Shown piece by piece: positions 27,631 through 37,745 of a stretch of 64,000 nucleotides of DNA. The stretch comes from an uncultured Prevotellaceae bacterium (GTDB taxonomy: Bacteria > Bacteroidota > Bacteroidia > Bacteroidales > Bacteroidaceae), in assembly GCA_900316645.1 (NCBI GenBank), contig ONDP01000022.1, positions 1 through 64,000 of the forward strand. Reading direction: 5' to 3'. The stretch's first letter is position 1. Each line of letters begins with the position of its first letter. The notes under the pieces were generated by a model. That model was not told the origin of the DNA and did not search any database. It worked only from the letters and a program-made list of their open reading frames with translations. A program made the position numbers and the translations under genes.

Positions 27631-30159
27631 ATGACAAGTCAATTTTCACCAAAAGTATCCGAGATTCTCGCCTATTCACGCGAGGAGGCTGCACGACTGG
27701 CAAGCAGAAGCGTGGGGCCCGAACACCTGTTGTTGGGCATCATGCGCATCAAAGACGGACCTGTGAATAACGTCTTCCGCCGACTGGACATCGACTTGGC
27801 GTCGGTAAAGACGGCGCTGGAGTCGCGTGTTCGAGAAGACGAAATAGGAATGCCCATCAACACCAACGAACTGGTGCTCAACGAGAAAGCCAGCAACATC
27901 CTGAAACTGGCTGTGCTGGAAGCCCGCATCCAGCGCACCACACGCGTTGAGGAACAGCACTTGCTGTTGGCCATCCTGCACGACCAGGTAGAGAACGGAG
28001 CAAAAGTAGTATTAGAAATGAACAATATGAATTACGAAGATACACTGACGCTGCTGAGCGTCAAGAACGGCATCGGTATGCCCGATGAAGACTACGAGGA
28101 GGAAGAGGAGTCTGCAGCTGGCAGCCAGCATCAGTCGTCGGCAGGCAACCAGCAGACGACCACACAGACCAAGCAGCAGAAGAAGTCGAAGACACCGGTG
28201 CTCGACAATTTCTCGACCGACCTGACACAACAGGCCTTGGACAACAAGCTCGACCCTGTTGTAGGCCGTGAGCGTGAGATACAGCGCGTGGTGGAGATAT
28301 TGGGCAGAAGAAAGAAGAACAACCCCATACTGATAGGCGAACCCGGTGTCGGTAAGAGCGCCATCGTCGAGGGACTGGCACAGATGATTGCCCGTCGGGA
28401 GTGCTCGCCCATGCTCTTCGGCAAGCGACTGGTGACACTCGATCTGACAGGTGTTGTGGCTGGCACGAAATATCGCGGACAGTTTGAGGAACGCCTGCGC
28501 CAACTCATCAAAGAACTGGAACAGAATCAGGAAGTGATCATCTTCATCGACGAGATACACACCATGATTGGCGCTGGTTCCACACCCGGTTCTATGGATG
28601 CTGCCAACATCCTGAAACCCGCCTTGGCAAGGGGCACCATACAATGTATCGGTGCTACGACTCTCGACGAATACCGCAACTCCATCGAGAAGGACGGAGC
28701 ACTGGAGCGCCGATTCCAAAAGGTACAGGTGGAACCCACCACTTCGGAAGAGACACTGCAGATTCTGCATAACATCAAAGACCATTATGAGCGCCACCAC
28801 CACGTGAGCTATACTGACGAGGCACTGGCTGCATGTGTCAAATTGTCAGACCGCTATATCAGCGACCGTCAGCAACCCGACAAGGCTATTGACGCTATGG
28901 ACGAGGTGGGCTCGCGCGTACATCTTAATAATGTGCAGATACCGCCCGAGATAGCCCAATTGGAACAGGAACTGAAAGAGGTGACAGAGAAGAAACAACT
29001 GGCAGTGAAGAACCAGAACTTCGAACTGGCAGCAGGATATCGCGACCGCCAGACGGTGATGGAAGGTCAGTTGGCAGAACTGAACCGCAAATGGCAGGAA
29101 GGCGACATCGACGACCGTCAGACGGTGACAGAGAAGGAGGTGCAGGACGTTGTGTCGATGATGACCGGTGTTCCCGTTCAGCGAATGGCACAGGAGGAAG
29201 GCATCCGACTGAAGGGTATGGCAAAGGAACTGCAGAAGCACGTCATTGCTCAGGACAAGGCCATCGAAAAGATGGTACATGCCATCCAGCGCAACCGCGT
29301 CGGACTGAAAGACCCCAACCATCCGATTGGCGTATTCATGTTCCTGGGACCGACAGGTGTCGGCAAGACCTATCTCGCCAAGAAACTGGCTGAGTTCATG
29401 TTTGGCACGAGCGAAGCTCTCATCCGAGTAGATATGAGCGAATACACGGAAGCCTTCAACGTCTCACGACTGATTGGTGCTCCTCCGGGCTACGTCGGCT
29501 ATGAGGAGGGAGGTCAGCTGACCGAGCGCGTGCGTCGTCACCCCTACTCCATCGTGCTGCTCGACGAAATCGAGAAGGCACATGGCAATGTGTTCAACCT
29601 CCTGCTGCAAGTGCTCGACGAGGGACGACTGACCGACGGCAACGGACGCTTTGTCGATTTCCGCAACACCGTCATCATCATGACCTCGAATGCTGGCACA
29701 CGCCAACTGAAGGACTTCGGACGCGGTGTGGGATTCACCAGTGCAGGTTCAGGTGCACTGATGCTCAATGAACAGGATAAGGAACACGCACGACAGATAG
29801 TGCAGAAAGCACTCTCGAAGCAGTTCTCGCCAGAATTCCTGAACCGACTCGACGAGATTATCACCTTCGACCAATTGGACCTCGAAGCCATCAAGCAGAT
29901 TATCGACGTGGAACTCGAAGGACTCTACAAGCGCATCAGCGATATGGGATACACCATCGACCTCAGCGAGGAAGCCAAGAAATTTGTGGCAGAGAAAGGC
30001 TACGACGTACAGTTTGGCGCTCGACCGCTGAAGCGAGCCATCCAAAACTATATCGAAGACGGTATATCCGAACTCATCGTCGATGGAGAGTTGCCACCAG
30101 GCAGTGTCATCCATATCAACAAAGCGGAAAATCAAGAAAAGTTGTCGTTCACAGTGTGA
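27631..30159 (+). CDS. clpC: ClpC-type ATP-dependent protease ATPase subunit
   Basis: The 842-residue AAA+ unfoldase delivers proteins to ClpP. It has two Clp-N repeats (about 1-150), Walker [14 protein letters not shown] in the first ATPase domain, a middle domain with a UVR-like segment ([18 protein letters not shown]), and Walker [15 protein letters not shown] and Walker [11 protein letters not shown] in the second. A longer frame begins at a TTG at 27475, but that codon overlaps the -7 box, and family alignment favours [13 protein letters not shown] at 27631 (842 residues is the usual length). It is a single gene between a divergent protease pair and gdhA. Confidence 0.94.
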   Translation: MTSQFSPKVSEILAYSREEAARLASRSVGPEHLLLGIMRIKDGPVNNVFRRLDIDLASVKTALESRVREDEIGMPINTNELVLNEKASNILKLAVLEARIQRTTRVEEQHLLLAILHDQVENGAKVVLEMNNMNYEDTLTLLSVKNGIGMPDEDYEEEEESAAGSQHQSSAGNQQTTTQTKQQKKSKTPVLDNFSTDLTQQALDNKLDPVVGREREIQRVVEILGRRKKNNPILIGEPGVGKSAIVEGLAQMIARRECSPMLFGKRLVTLDLTGVVAGTKYRGQFEERLRQLIKELEQNQEVIIFIDEIHTMIGAGSTPGSMDAANILKPALARGTIQCIGATTLDEYRNSIEKDGALERRFQKVQVEPTTSEETLQILHNIKDHYERHHHVSYTDEALAACVKLSDRYISDRQQPDKAIDAMDEVGSRVHLNNVQIPPEIAQLEQELKEVTEKKQLAVKNQNFELAAGYRDRQTVMEGQLAELNRKWQEGDIDDRQTVTEKEVQDVVSMMTGVPVQRMAQEEGIRLKGMAKELQKHVIAQDKAIEKMVHAIQRNRVGLKDPNHPIGVFMFLGPTGVGKTYLAKKLAEFMFGTSEALIRVDMSEYTEAFNVSRLIGAPPGYVGYEEGGQLTERVRRHPYSIVLLDEIEKAHGNVFNLLLQVLDEGRLTDGNGRFVDFRNTVIIMTSNAGTRQLKDFGRGVGFTSAGSGALMLNEQDKEHARQIVQKALSKQFSPEFLNRLDEIITFDQLDLEAIKQIIDVELEGLYKRISDMGYTIDLSEEAKKFVAEKGYDVQFGARPLKRAIQNYIEDGISELIVDGELPPGSVIHINKAENQEKLSFTV

Positions 30160-30166
30160 GCGACAA
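30142..30166 (+). terminator. clpC terminator that overlaps the stop codon
   Basis: TTGTCG (30142-30147) pairs with CGACAA (30161-30166) and the inner TCACA/TGTGA continues the stem; a T run follows. The left arm lies in the last codons of clpC. Confidence 0.75.
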
Positions 30167-30274
30167 TTTTTTGTTTTCGCACACACCAAACAGGGCAAAT
30201 TATGTCATTTTTCGATTGATTTGAATCAAAAAGTGACAAAAAGATACTTTTTTCGTTATTTTTTTGATAAAATG

Positions 30275-30305
30275 TTTGGTAATTCAAATTTTTGATGTAA
30301 TTTTG
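30275..30305 (+). promoter_or_regulatory. Promoter of gdhA
   Basis: TTTG (30275-30278), 19 bases, TAATTTTG (30298-30305), 65 bases before the gdhA start. Confidence 0.8.
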
Positions 30306-30370
30306 CATCCGAAATTATTCAAGCAAAGTAATTCAATAAGTATAACAACCAAAAAAAAGGAAAAAAGATT

Positions 30371-31708
30371 ATGAATGCAGCACAAGTTGTTGAGAATCTG
30401 AAGCAGCGCTTCCCCAACGAGCCTGAGTACATCCAGGCAGTAAGTCAAGTTCTTCCTACTATCGAAGAAGAGTACAACAAGCACCCCGAGTTTGAGAAGG
30501 CCAACCTCATTGAGCGCCTCTGCATCCCCGATCGTGTTTGCGAATTCCGTATCACATGGGTTGACGACCAGGGTAAGGTACAGACCAACATGGGTTATCG
30601 TATCCAGCACAACAATGCCATTGGTCCGTACAAAGGCGGTCTGCGTTATCACAAGAGTGTAAACCTCGGTATCCTGAAGTTCCTGGCTTTCGAGCAGACT
30701 TTCAAGAACTCACTGACCACACTGCCTATGGGTGGTGCCAAGGGTGGATCTGACTTCTCTCCACGTGGCAAGAGCGACGCTGAGGTAATGCGTTTCTGCC
30801 AGGCATTCATGAACGAGCTCTATCGCGTCATCGGTCCCGACGAGGACGTACCTGCAGGTGATATCGGTGTTGGTGGCCGTGAGGTAGGTTATCTCTATGG
30901 TCAGTACAAGAAGCTGACTCACCAGTTCCAGGGCGTGCTCACTGGTAAGGGAATCCCCTTCGGTGGTTCACTCATCCGTCCTGAGGCTACTGGTTATGGC
31001 ACGGTTTACTTCCTCACCTCAATGCTGGCTACCCGTGGTATCGAGCTGAAGGGCAAGAAAGTGCTCATCTCTGGTTCAGGTAACGTAGCTCAGTATGCTA
31101 CTGAGAAGTGCATCCAGCTGGGTGCTACCGTACTGACACTCTCTGACTCTGACGGTTACATCTACGACCCAGACGGAATCGACGAGGCTAAGCTCGCTTA
31201 TGTGAAGGAGCTGAAGAACGTTGAGCGTGGACGTATCAAGGAATATGCTGAGGAATATCCTAATGCAGTATATCACGCTGGTGAGCGTCCTTGGCACGAG
31301 AAGGCCGACATCGCTCTGCCTTGCGCTACCCAGAACGAAATCAACGGCGAGCAGGCTCAGGCCCTGGTTGACAATGGTGTTATCGCTGTTGCCGAGGGTG
31401 CCAACATGCCTTCACTGCCCGAGGCCATCAAGATTTTCCAGGACAACAAGCTGTTGTATGCACCTGGTAAGGCTTCTAACGCTGGTGGTGTATCAGTATC
31501 AGGTCTTGAGATGTCACAGAACTCTGAGCGTCTCAGCTGGACAGCCAAGGAGGTTGACGACTATCTGAAGCGCATCATGAACGACATTCACGAGAACTGC
31601 GTGAAGTATGGTACACAGCCCGACGGATACATCAACTACGTAAAGGGTGCCAACGTAGCCGGTTTCATGAAGGTAGCCAGCGCTATGATGAGCCAGGGTA
31701 TCGTATAA
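30371..31708 (+). CDS. gdhA: NADP-type glutamate dehydrogenase
   Basis: The 445-residue hexameric-type enzyme aminates 2-oxoglutarate with ammonium. The substrate site MGGAKGGSDFSPRGKSD, the N-terminal GPYKGGLRYH and the nucleotide-binding GSGNVAQYA are all present. Length and the GSDF variant point to the NADP(H)-dependent anabolic group. It has its own promoter and terminator and gives a low-affinity ammonium route next to the GS-GOGAT genes earlier in the window. Confidence 0.95.
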   Translation: MNAAQVVENLKQRFPNEPEYIQAVSQVLPTIEEEYNKHPEFEKANLIERLCIPDRVCEFRITWVDDQGKVQTNMGYRIQHNNAIGPYKGGLRYHKSVNLGILKFLAFEQTFKNSLTTLPMGGAKGGSDFSPRGKSDAEVMRFCQAFMNELYRVIGPDEDVPAGDIGVGGREVGYLYGQYKKLTHQFQGVLTGKGIPFGGSLIRPEATGYGTVYFLTSMLATRGIELKGKKVLISGSGNVAQYATEKCIQLGATVLTLSDSDGYIYDPDGIDEAKLAYVKELKNVERGRIKEYAEEYPNAVYHAGERPWHEKADIALPCATQNEINGEQAQALVDNGVIAVAEGANMPSLPEAIKIFQDNKLLYAPGKASNAGGVSVSGLEMSQNSERLSWTAKEVDDYLKRIMNDIHENCVKYGTQPDGYINYVKGANVAGFMKVASAMMSQGIV

Positions 31709-31742
31709 TTCGAACAACACATACACCCTATATCTTCAAGCA

Positions 31743-31772
31743 AGAGCCCTGCCACACAAGTGACAGGGTTCT
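31743..31772 (+). terminator. Terminator of gdhA
   Basis: AGAGCCCTGCCAC and GTGACAGGGTTCT pair around ACAA, using a G-T pair and one mismatch, and are followed by a T-rich run. Confidence 0.8.
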
Positions 31773-31787
31773 TTATTTGATTTCATT

Positions 31788-31813
31788 CCCCCTTGGGGGG
31801 GATTAGAGGGGGT
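31788..31813. repeat. C-rich/G-rich palindromic element
   Basis: CCCCCTTGGGGGG is followed by ATTAGAGGGGG. Relatives occur at 15327-15342, 58569-58600 and 58715-58743 and inside tex near 54478. It may also act as terminator for rprY, which ends at 31815. Confidence 0.6.
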
Positions 31814-31814
31814 T

Positions 31815-32519
31815 TTACTCCTTTTCAGGCGAAATGAGCTTATAGCCCTTGCCGTGGATGTTGATGATCTCAATCTGGTCGTCGTCCTTCAAGTGCTTGC
31901 GCAACTTGGTGATGTAAACATCCATTGAACGGGCATTGAAATAGTTGTCGTCGATCCAGATGGTCTTCAAGGCAAAGTCGCGCTGCAGGATTTCGTTGGC
32001 ATGCGAACAGAGCAGTGCCAGCAGTTCGTTCTCCTTGGTGGTGAGCTTGGTCTGCTTATCGCCAATGACGAGCAGTTGCTTCTGGGTGTCGAAGGTGAAG
32101 CGACCGATGTGATAGACGGTGCTCTCCTTGTTTTTCTTACCACGCACGCGACGCAGGATGGCCTCTACACGGAACACGAGTTCCTCCATAGAGAAGGGCT
32201 TGGTGATATAGTCGTCGGCACCAATTTTGAAGCCTTCAAGGATGTCCTCCTTGAGTGTCTTAGCGGTAAGGAAGATGATTGGTATCTCCGCATTAGCAGT
32301 ACGGATTTCCTGAGCCAGTGTGAATCCGTCTTTCTTAGGCATCATCACGTCGAGAATACAGATGTCGAACTTGGTTTTCAGAAAAGCCTTATAACCAGCT
32401 TCACCATCGGGGCAAAGTTCTGCCATGTAACCTTTTGCTGCCAGATATTCACGCAACAGCATTCCGAGGTTCTCATCGTCTTCACAAAGAAGAATTTTCA
32501 GTTTTTCGTCCATAATCAA
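31815..32519 (-). CDS. rprY: OmpR-family response regulator RprY
   Basis: The 234-residue protein has a receiver domain with phospho-acceptor Asp57 (CILDVMMPKKDG), a Lys in YITKPFSMEEL, and a C-terminal winged helix ending NIHGKGYKLISP. Sequence matches my recollection of Bacteroides RprY along its length. The start may be the second Met (32513; MDEKLKILL). It is 30 bases downstream of its kinase gene. RprY is tied to envelope and redox stress in related species (known family); targets here are unknown. Confidence 0.92.
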   Translation of the reverse strand: MIMDEKLKILLCEDDENLGMLLREYLAAKGYMAELCPDGEAGYKAFLKTKFDICILDVMMPKKDGFTLAQEIRTANAEIPIIFLTAKTLKEDILEGFKIGADDYITKPFSMEELVFRVEAILRRVRGKKNKESTVYHIGRFTFDTQKQLLVIGDKQTKLTTKENELLALLCSHANEILQRDFALKTIWIDDNYFNARSMDVYITKLRKHLKDDDQIEIINIHGKGYKLISPEKE

Positions 32520-32549
32520 TATTGTTTAATGTGTTAATATTTTATTATC

Positions 32550-34112
32550 TTACTCTTGATTCTCTTTCATGATAGGCAGCGAGATAGTAAACTTGGTACC
32601 CTTGCCCAGATCGCTCTCACACTTGATTTCGCCCTGATGGAGGTCAACCACCTTCTTGACGTAGGCCAGACCGAGTCCGAATCCCTTCACGTCGTGCTTG
32701 TTGCCGGTATGCACACGATAGAACTTATCGAAGATTTTCTTGATGTTCTCCTTCTTGATGCCCTGTCCGGTATCACGGATGCTGAGCAACAGTCGGTCGT
32801 GTTCGTTCCACGTGCGGATATAGATATCGAGTGGCTCATCGGTCTTGCGATATTTCACGGCATTGTCCATCAGATTGGTGATGGCATTCTGGAAATGCAC
32901 CTCATCGACATAGATGGCTGAATCGATGGCCTCTATCTGGGTGTAAATCTTACCTCCAGTATGCTCGACACGCAGGGTGAACGTCGAGGAGATGTTTTCC
33001 ACCATCTCGTTGAGGTCGAGCTGTTTCTTTTTGAATACCACACTCTTCTTGTCGAACATCGACATCTGGAGCACTTTCTCGACGAGGAAGCGCAGACGTT
33101 TCGACTCGTCAGCTATCACTCCGCCTAAGTGCTTGGCCATCTTTTCGTCCTTCACCACGCTGTCGTCGTTCATCATCTGTGCAGCCAGTGAGATGGAGGC
33201 AATAGGTGTCTTCAACTCGTGCGTCATATTGTTGATGAAATCGTTCTTGATCTCGGTATAGCGCTTCTGACGGAAGATGAGCACGATGGTGAAGATGAAC
33301 GTGATGAGCAATACCAGTGTGAAAGCCAGCGAGGGTATCATGAACCTTACGGAGGAGAAGATGTAGCTGCCCATTTCGGGGAAATGGATTTTCACGACGC
33401 CCATCTTCGACTGTGGGTCATTACGGAAGAGCACCTGTGTGTAGGTGTATTTCTCGCCCTCCTCGTCGTAGTCAGGACAACGGTACACCTCGCGTCCGTC
33501 GGATGTTGACACTGTGAAATGATAGGGGATGTTGACACCGTTGTTCATCAGCTCGGCACGGATGTCCTGGTCGAGCATGCGGAAATTGACACGCTCCTTG
33601 AGGGGTTTGTCGCTGGCGGTATATAGGATGTTATAGACCACCTCGTCGAGCAAGGCTTTCTGATAGACGTAACGCTGGCGCACTATCTCCTGCATCGACT
33701 TGGCTGCCTCGGACAGCGAGCTCTTGTCCTTACGCAGAATCATGGCCTTGGGCACGGATGAAGGCTTCATCTCGAAGGTCTTCAACTGGAACGAAGAATA
33801 GACGGTACCATCGTCGGCTGCAACGGCAAACTGATGCGACTGACGGATGGAGCCGTCGAGCCCATCGACCATCACGGAATCCTGACTGAAGGCGCGTCGC
33901 TCGGTGGACTGCACGTCTTTCTCAAGATAGCGCAACGTCTCGTTCATTTCTAAGTTGCGCGAGGCTTGATACAGGCTGCGGTTTACACTTTCGTCGAACT
34001 GTTCCTTCTTCATCGTCACCATCTCTTCGACATAAGAGAACTGGAGATAAAGCAGACCCAGAAAGGCGAGCCCCATTACGATGGCTATGATCCAAATAGT
34101 AGACTTCTTCAT
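32550..34112 (-). CDS. rprX: Sensor histidine kinase RprX
   Basis: The 520-residue membrane kinase has a transmembrane helix at about 5-24, a periplasmic sensor of about 225 residues, a second helix at about 258-281, then the dimerisation box with His298 (NNMTHELKTPIAS). The ATPase domain shows NLMDNAVKYRK, DTGQGI and GFGLGLAYV. The start cannot move to the next Met without cutting the first helix. The -7 box ends only eight bases before this ATG, so the message may be leaderless. It forms an operon with rprY. Confidence 0.93.
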   Translation of the reverse strand: MKKSTIWIIAIVMGLAFLGLLYLQFSYVEEMVTMKKEQFDESVNRSLYQASRNLEMNETLRYLEKDVQSTERRAFSQDSVMVDGLDGSIRQSHQFAVAADDGTVYSSFQLKTFEMKPSSVPKAMILRKDKSSLSEAAKSMQEIVRQRYVYQKALLDEVVYNILYTASDKPLKERVNFRMLDQDIRAELMNNGVNIPYHFTVSTSDGREVYRCPDYDEEGEKYTYTQVLFRNDPQSKMGVVKIHFPEMGSYIFSSVRFMIPSLAFTLVLLITFIFTIVLIFRQKRYTEIKNDFINNMTHELKTPIASISLAAQMMNDDSVVKDEKMAKHLGGVIADESKRLRFLVEKVLQMSMFDKKSVVFKKKQLDLNEMVENISSTFTLRVEHTGGKIYTQIEAIDSAIYVDEVHFQNAITNLMDNAVKYRKTDEPLDIYIRTWNEHDRLLLSIRDTGQGIKKENIKKIFDKFYRVHTGNKHDVKGFGLGLAYVKKVVDLHQGEIKCESDLGKGTKFTISLPIMKENQE

Positions 34113-34120
34113 ATTGGGAG

Positions 34121-34128
34121 CAAAGATA
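34121..34128 (-). promoter_or_regulatory. -7 box very close to the rprX start codon
   Basis: TATCTTTG on the minus strand is separated from the ATG by CTCCCAAT only. No clear -33 TTTG is seen. Confidence 0.55.
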
Positions 34129-34224
34129 ATGCTTTTACCAATACGAAGAAGTCTTTTAGTTAATTAATTCCGTTAATTTTAACGATATTAACAATTATCA
34201 GAATATTTAGTTGCTTATTTTTAC

Positions 34225-36648
34225 TTATAAATGAAAGTTGATATCAACTCCCAACTGGAACGGATTGCCATACTGGGCGAAGAATTTCTCCTGTCCGGTA
34301 GCCTTGCTGGTGAAGGCGAAAGTCTGATATTTGGCATCACCGATGTTGCGGGTCCAGAGGTTGATTTTGCACAGACCTAAGTCGGCACAGACATGGGCGC
34401 CAAACAGCACGTAGCCGTCGCGCTTGTTCAGATTAGCCTCGTCCCAATAGAGACGTCCCTGACCATTCATGTTGGCACCGATGGTGATGCTCTTGAGGGC
34501 TGGGGCGTCGATGTCGAAACGATAATCGACAGCGGCTGCATAGGTATGGGATGGAATAAAGGGCACCTTATTGTCCTTATAGCTGATTTTATCGTTGCTA
34601 CCGGCTTTGACGGCTGTCTCGTATTCCTTGAAGGCTGCGTGGGTATAGCCGTAGCTGGCGTTCCAGGTGAGGTGGTCGTCGAGGAGACTGCCACGCAATG
34701 CTGCCTCCAAACCACAACTGTAGCTCTTGCCCGCATTCACCATACGGCGTCCGAAGCCATACTCGGCAGTGAAGACGGAGAGCTGCTGGTTGCGAATCTG
34801 CATATAGAAGGCGGAGAGGTCGGCCTGCAGGGTATGTCCGAAGAGATTGAGATGGGTTCCCAATTCGTAGTTCCAGCTTTCCTCGGGTTTGAACTTCACA
34901 CCTTCCAACAGCTGTGCATATTCCTCGTCAGTATGCTCGACAACGACATCTACATCCTGATGGGTCTGCATGGCCTGCATCATAACGGGCTGCAGATTCC
35001 GTTGCACATCATTCTGGATGATGTCGCCGAACATCTGCACATTGAAGCCACCGGCACGATAGCCCTTGGTGACAGTAGCGTAGATGTTGCTGCCGTCATT
35101 GAAGCGATAAGTCAGGCCGAACTTGGGGAGCAACTGCGAGAAAGTGGCTTTCTCCTCGCGGTCGTAGAGGGTGACGACATTGGCATTGGCAGCAGCACCC
35201 ATGATATTGAAATTCAGCGACGACTCACCACTGGTGACATAGTGAATCTTCGACTGGGTGACGTCGTAGCGCAAGCCGAGGGTTGCCGTCAGATGATCGG
35301 TGATGTCGATGTTCGATTCGTGGAAGATGCCCAGGTTGGCTTGTGGGGTATGGAAATTACAGGGGACGAAGAGCGACATTCCCACATGGACGCCACCGGC
35401 TCGCTCTATAGCAGCGGCAGCGGCCTGCTCGCCCATACGCTCTGCCATCGACTTGAGCATCTGCTGGTAAATCATACCGCCAATCTGCTGTCCCATCATG
35501 TTGCTGAAGTAATCGCCAAAGGTGTTGGGGGCTACCGTCTTCAACCACTGGTAGGAACCGAAGACACCGGTGGTCCAGTGCCAGATGCTCTTGTTGTTGC
35601 TCTTCACCGAGAATTCCTGGGTGAGCACGTTGCTGAGCTGCGACTGGTCAACCACCACAAAGTCGATATCGGAATAATCGTTATCCATCAGCAGATAGTC
35701 GCGCAGGAACTGCCAAGAGGTGTTGGAATGCAACTCAAAGCCCCTACCCTGATACTTGATGCCCAGACCAACGTTCAGCATATTGCGCTTGTAGTTGCCC
35801 TGATGGTCTTGGTTGGGGTCGAAGCGCTGACCTGTTGTCTGATCGACGGTGAAATAAGGATAGGCCTTCTGCTTGACGAACTGATAGTCGGCAATGAAAT
35901 TGAAGGAGAGACGCTGGGTGGGCTGATACATCAGACGCAGGCGAGCACCAGCCTCGTCCATATTGTCGGCAGGGTCGTCGGTGAGCGAATTGCGATAGAA
36001 TCCCTTCTGGCCGTCGTAGAAAGCGGCAAGCGAGAAGGCAAACTGATCGTTGAGCTTGCGATAGTGCGCCACTTCGACATTGCGATAGAATCCGGTGCCT
36101 ATGCCAAGACTGACATCAGTGCCCTGATAGCTGAAGGGGTTCTTGGAATACATACGAATCATACCGCCCTCGGTGTTGAGTCCATAGAGGGTGCCCTGAG
36201 GACCACGCAGGATGTCAACACGCTCCATCTGATAGAGATGACTGTTGAAGGCCGACTTGTTCATCAAAGGCATATCATCGACATAGACACCCATCGAGGG
36301 ACTGTTTACGCGCGAACCGATGCCTCGCACATAGATAGACGACGTGAAACGTGAACCATAATTAGGCATCACGAAAGAGGGTACGAAATCGGACACCTCA
36401 CGGATATCACGCAGGCTGAGCGAGAACAGATTGTCGCCTGACAGAACGGTTGAACTTAATGGTTGCTGGCGAAGGCGATAGAACTCCTTGGCCTGCGAAA
36501 CGACAACGACCTCGTCAAGGTCGTAAACTCGCGAAGAATCGGCTACTGCAGGGGCTGTCTCTGCTGACAAAGGCAGCACAGCCATCATAGCCCATACCGA
36601 TAAAATCTTTTTCCTATTATTTCGTTTGCTATCCTGTAAGTCCTGCAC
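34225..36648 (-). CDS. TonB-dependent outer-membrane receptor
   Basis: The 807-residue protein has an N-terminal signal (hydrophobic stretch at about 15-30), a TonB-box-like DLDEVVVV near residue 45, a plug domain (VPSFVMPNYGSRFTSSIYVRG, GVYVDDMP, VDILRGPQGTLYG) and a 22-strand-type barrel to a terminal aromatic strand (QLGVDINFHL). It lacks the carboxypeptidase-like N-terminal domain of SusC proteins and no SusD gene is adjacent, so it more likely takes up a siderophore, haem, cobalamin or similar ligand than a glycan. It is a single-gene unit with a promoter at about 36717. The ligand cannot be told from sequence. Confidence 0.9.
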   Translation of the reverse strand: MQDLQDSKRNNRKKILSVWAMMAVLPLSAETAPAVADSSRVYDLDEVVVVSQAKEFYRLRQQPLSSTVLSGDNLFSLSLRDIREVSDFVPSFVMPNYGSRFTSSIYVRGIGSRVNSPSMGVYVDDMPLMNKSAFNSHLYQMERVDILRGPQGTLYGLNTEGGMIRMYSKNPFSYQGTDVSLGIGTGFYRNVEVAHYRKLNDQFAFSLAAFYDGQKGFYRNSLTDDPADNMDEAGARLRLMYQPTQRLSFNFIADYQFVKQKAYPYFTVDQTTGQRFDPNQDHQGNYKRNMLNVGLGIKYQGRGFELHSNTSWQFLRDYLLMDNDYSDIDFVVVDQSQLSNVLTQEFSVKSNNKSIWHWTTGVFGSYQWLKTVAPNTFGDYFSNMMGQQIGGMIYQQMLKSMAERMGEQAAAAAIERAGGVHVGMSLFVPCNFHTPQANLGIFHESNIDITDHLTATLGLRYDVTQSKIHYVTSGESSLNFNIMGAAANANVVTLYDREEKATFSQLLPKFGLTYRFNDGSNIYATVTKGYRAGGFNVQMFGDIIQNDVQRNLQPVMMQAMQTHQDVDVVVEHTDEEYAQLLEGVKFKPEESWNYELGTHLNLFGHTLQADLSAFYMQIRNQQLSVFTAEYGFGRRMVNAGKSYSCGLEAALRGSLLDDHLTWNASYGYTHAAFKEYETAVKAGSNDKISYKDNKVPFIPSHTYAAAVDYRFDIDAPALKSITIGANMNGQGRLYWDEANLNKRDGYVLFGAHVCADLGLCKINLWTRNIGDAKYQTFAFTSKATGQEKFFAQYGNPFQLGVDINFHL

Positions 36649-36716
36649 CGATGACCACTACCTGTGTGTCTATAGAATCTACGCTTTGCATCTAACACCT
36701 ATTTCGTTTTCGGATG

Positions 36717-36724
36717 CAAAGGTA
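36717..36724 (-). promoter_or_regulatory. -7 box of the TonB-dependent receptor gene
   Basis: TACCTTTG on the minus strand, 68 bases before the start codon; -33 is weak. A second ATGCAAAG/CTTTGCAT motif lies nearby at 36683-36720. Confidence 0.5.
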
Positions 36725-36767
36725 CTGCTTTTCGGAATGATGTGCAATCCCTATTTATGTGGATTTT

Positions 36768-37745
36768 TCAGGTATTCACTGTTCCACAATGCGGACAACG
36801 CCCTTTCTCAGAGAGCAAGGCACCACACTTGCCACAGACATAATGGTGATGGGCTGCATGGGTGTAACGACGAATGGCAAAGAGGAAATAGGCTATGAGC
36901 AACAGGTAGCCTATATAATATAAGGTGGAAACACTGAACACCACATAATCGACGGCACAGACGCCTGCCAGTCCGCCCAGATAGAGCAAGGCATCGGCTC
37001 CGGAGAGATGACGCAACACATCGTCGAGCGCTGCCACAGCCACAATGATGATGGCCCAGACGGAAGCCACGAAAAGTCCCAGATGGAGAGGCAGTGCAAA
37101 AGGATTGAGCGACGGATGATAATAGAAATGACGCCACGACTCAGCGCCGAACATCTGAATGGAGGCATAAAGGGTAGCCGAAGAGGCTATCAACAGACAG
37201 AGCAAGGTTGGATAGAACGAGTCGATATCGCGGAAATGGACAATATATGACTCATGACGATTGAGTCGGTAGAGCCCATAGGCTACAGTGACCACAATCA
37301 GGAAGGCGAGGAATACCAACAAATGGGTATCGGAGAAGAAATCGATGAACTGGGAAATGGGATCGTCGGGCGACACTCCCTCCAACATCTCACTCTCACG
37401 AATCCATCCCTGCGTCAGTTGGTCGCGAGCCACCTTCACCCATACGGAATCAATGCTATCGGTGGGAACGGTAGTGATGTCAGCTACCACCAGTCGTTCG
37501 CCCTCCACCACATAGAGGGTATCGAAAGCCATTTCGCCTGGTTGGTCGGAAAGTGGGAGACTTTTGGCATACACCACGAAATTATAGTTTTGAGAGTAGT
37601 GATGGGTGGTTGAGAAAGAAATGGAGTCGAGCTGTTTCTCCGTCAGGTCCCAAGCATCGGGTGTGATAGGTCCATTATTGTAACAGGCCGACAACAGGAA
37701 TACGGTGAGGACGAGAAGATGATACTTAATCCGCTGCATAAACAT
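36768..37745 (-). CDS. Zinc-ribbon membrane lipoprotein of unknown function
   Basis: The 325-residue protein has a lipobox (LLSAC, Cys21). A SH3-like extracytoplasmic region of about 100 residues follows (EGERLVVADITTVPTDSIDS, then VKVARDQLTQGWIRE). About five transmembrane helices come next (about 133-290), and then a C-terminal zinc ribbon with Cys304, 307, 317 and 320. An even or odd helix count would decide on which side the ribbon lies; I expect the cytoplasm. It overlaps the U32 gene by 20 bases and ends the eight-gene run that begins at 49008, whose other members also carry zinc ribbons. No known function. Confidence 0.8.
   Translation of the reverse strand: MFMQRIKYHLLVLTVFLLSACYNNGPITPDAWDLTEKQLDSISFSTTHHYSQNYNFVVYAKSLPLSDQPGEMAFDTLYVVEGERLVVADITTVPTDSIDSVWVKVARDQLTQGWIRESEMLEGVSPDDPISQFIDFFSDTHLLVFLAFLIVVTVAYGLYRLNRHESYIVHFRDIDSFYPTLLCLLIASSATLYASIQMFGAESWRHFYYHPSLNPFALPLHLGLFVASVWAIIIVAVAALDDVLRHLSGADALLYLGGLAGVCAVDYVVFSVSTLYYIGYLLLIAYFLFAIRRYTHAAHHHYVCGKCGALLSEKGRCPHCGTVNT

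Noticed and set aside
34393..36354. Open frame of 653 codons antisense to the TonB-dependent receptor
   Set aside because: It is a shadow of the receptor gene: no promoter, no recognisable domain, and composition that follows from the opposite strand.
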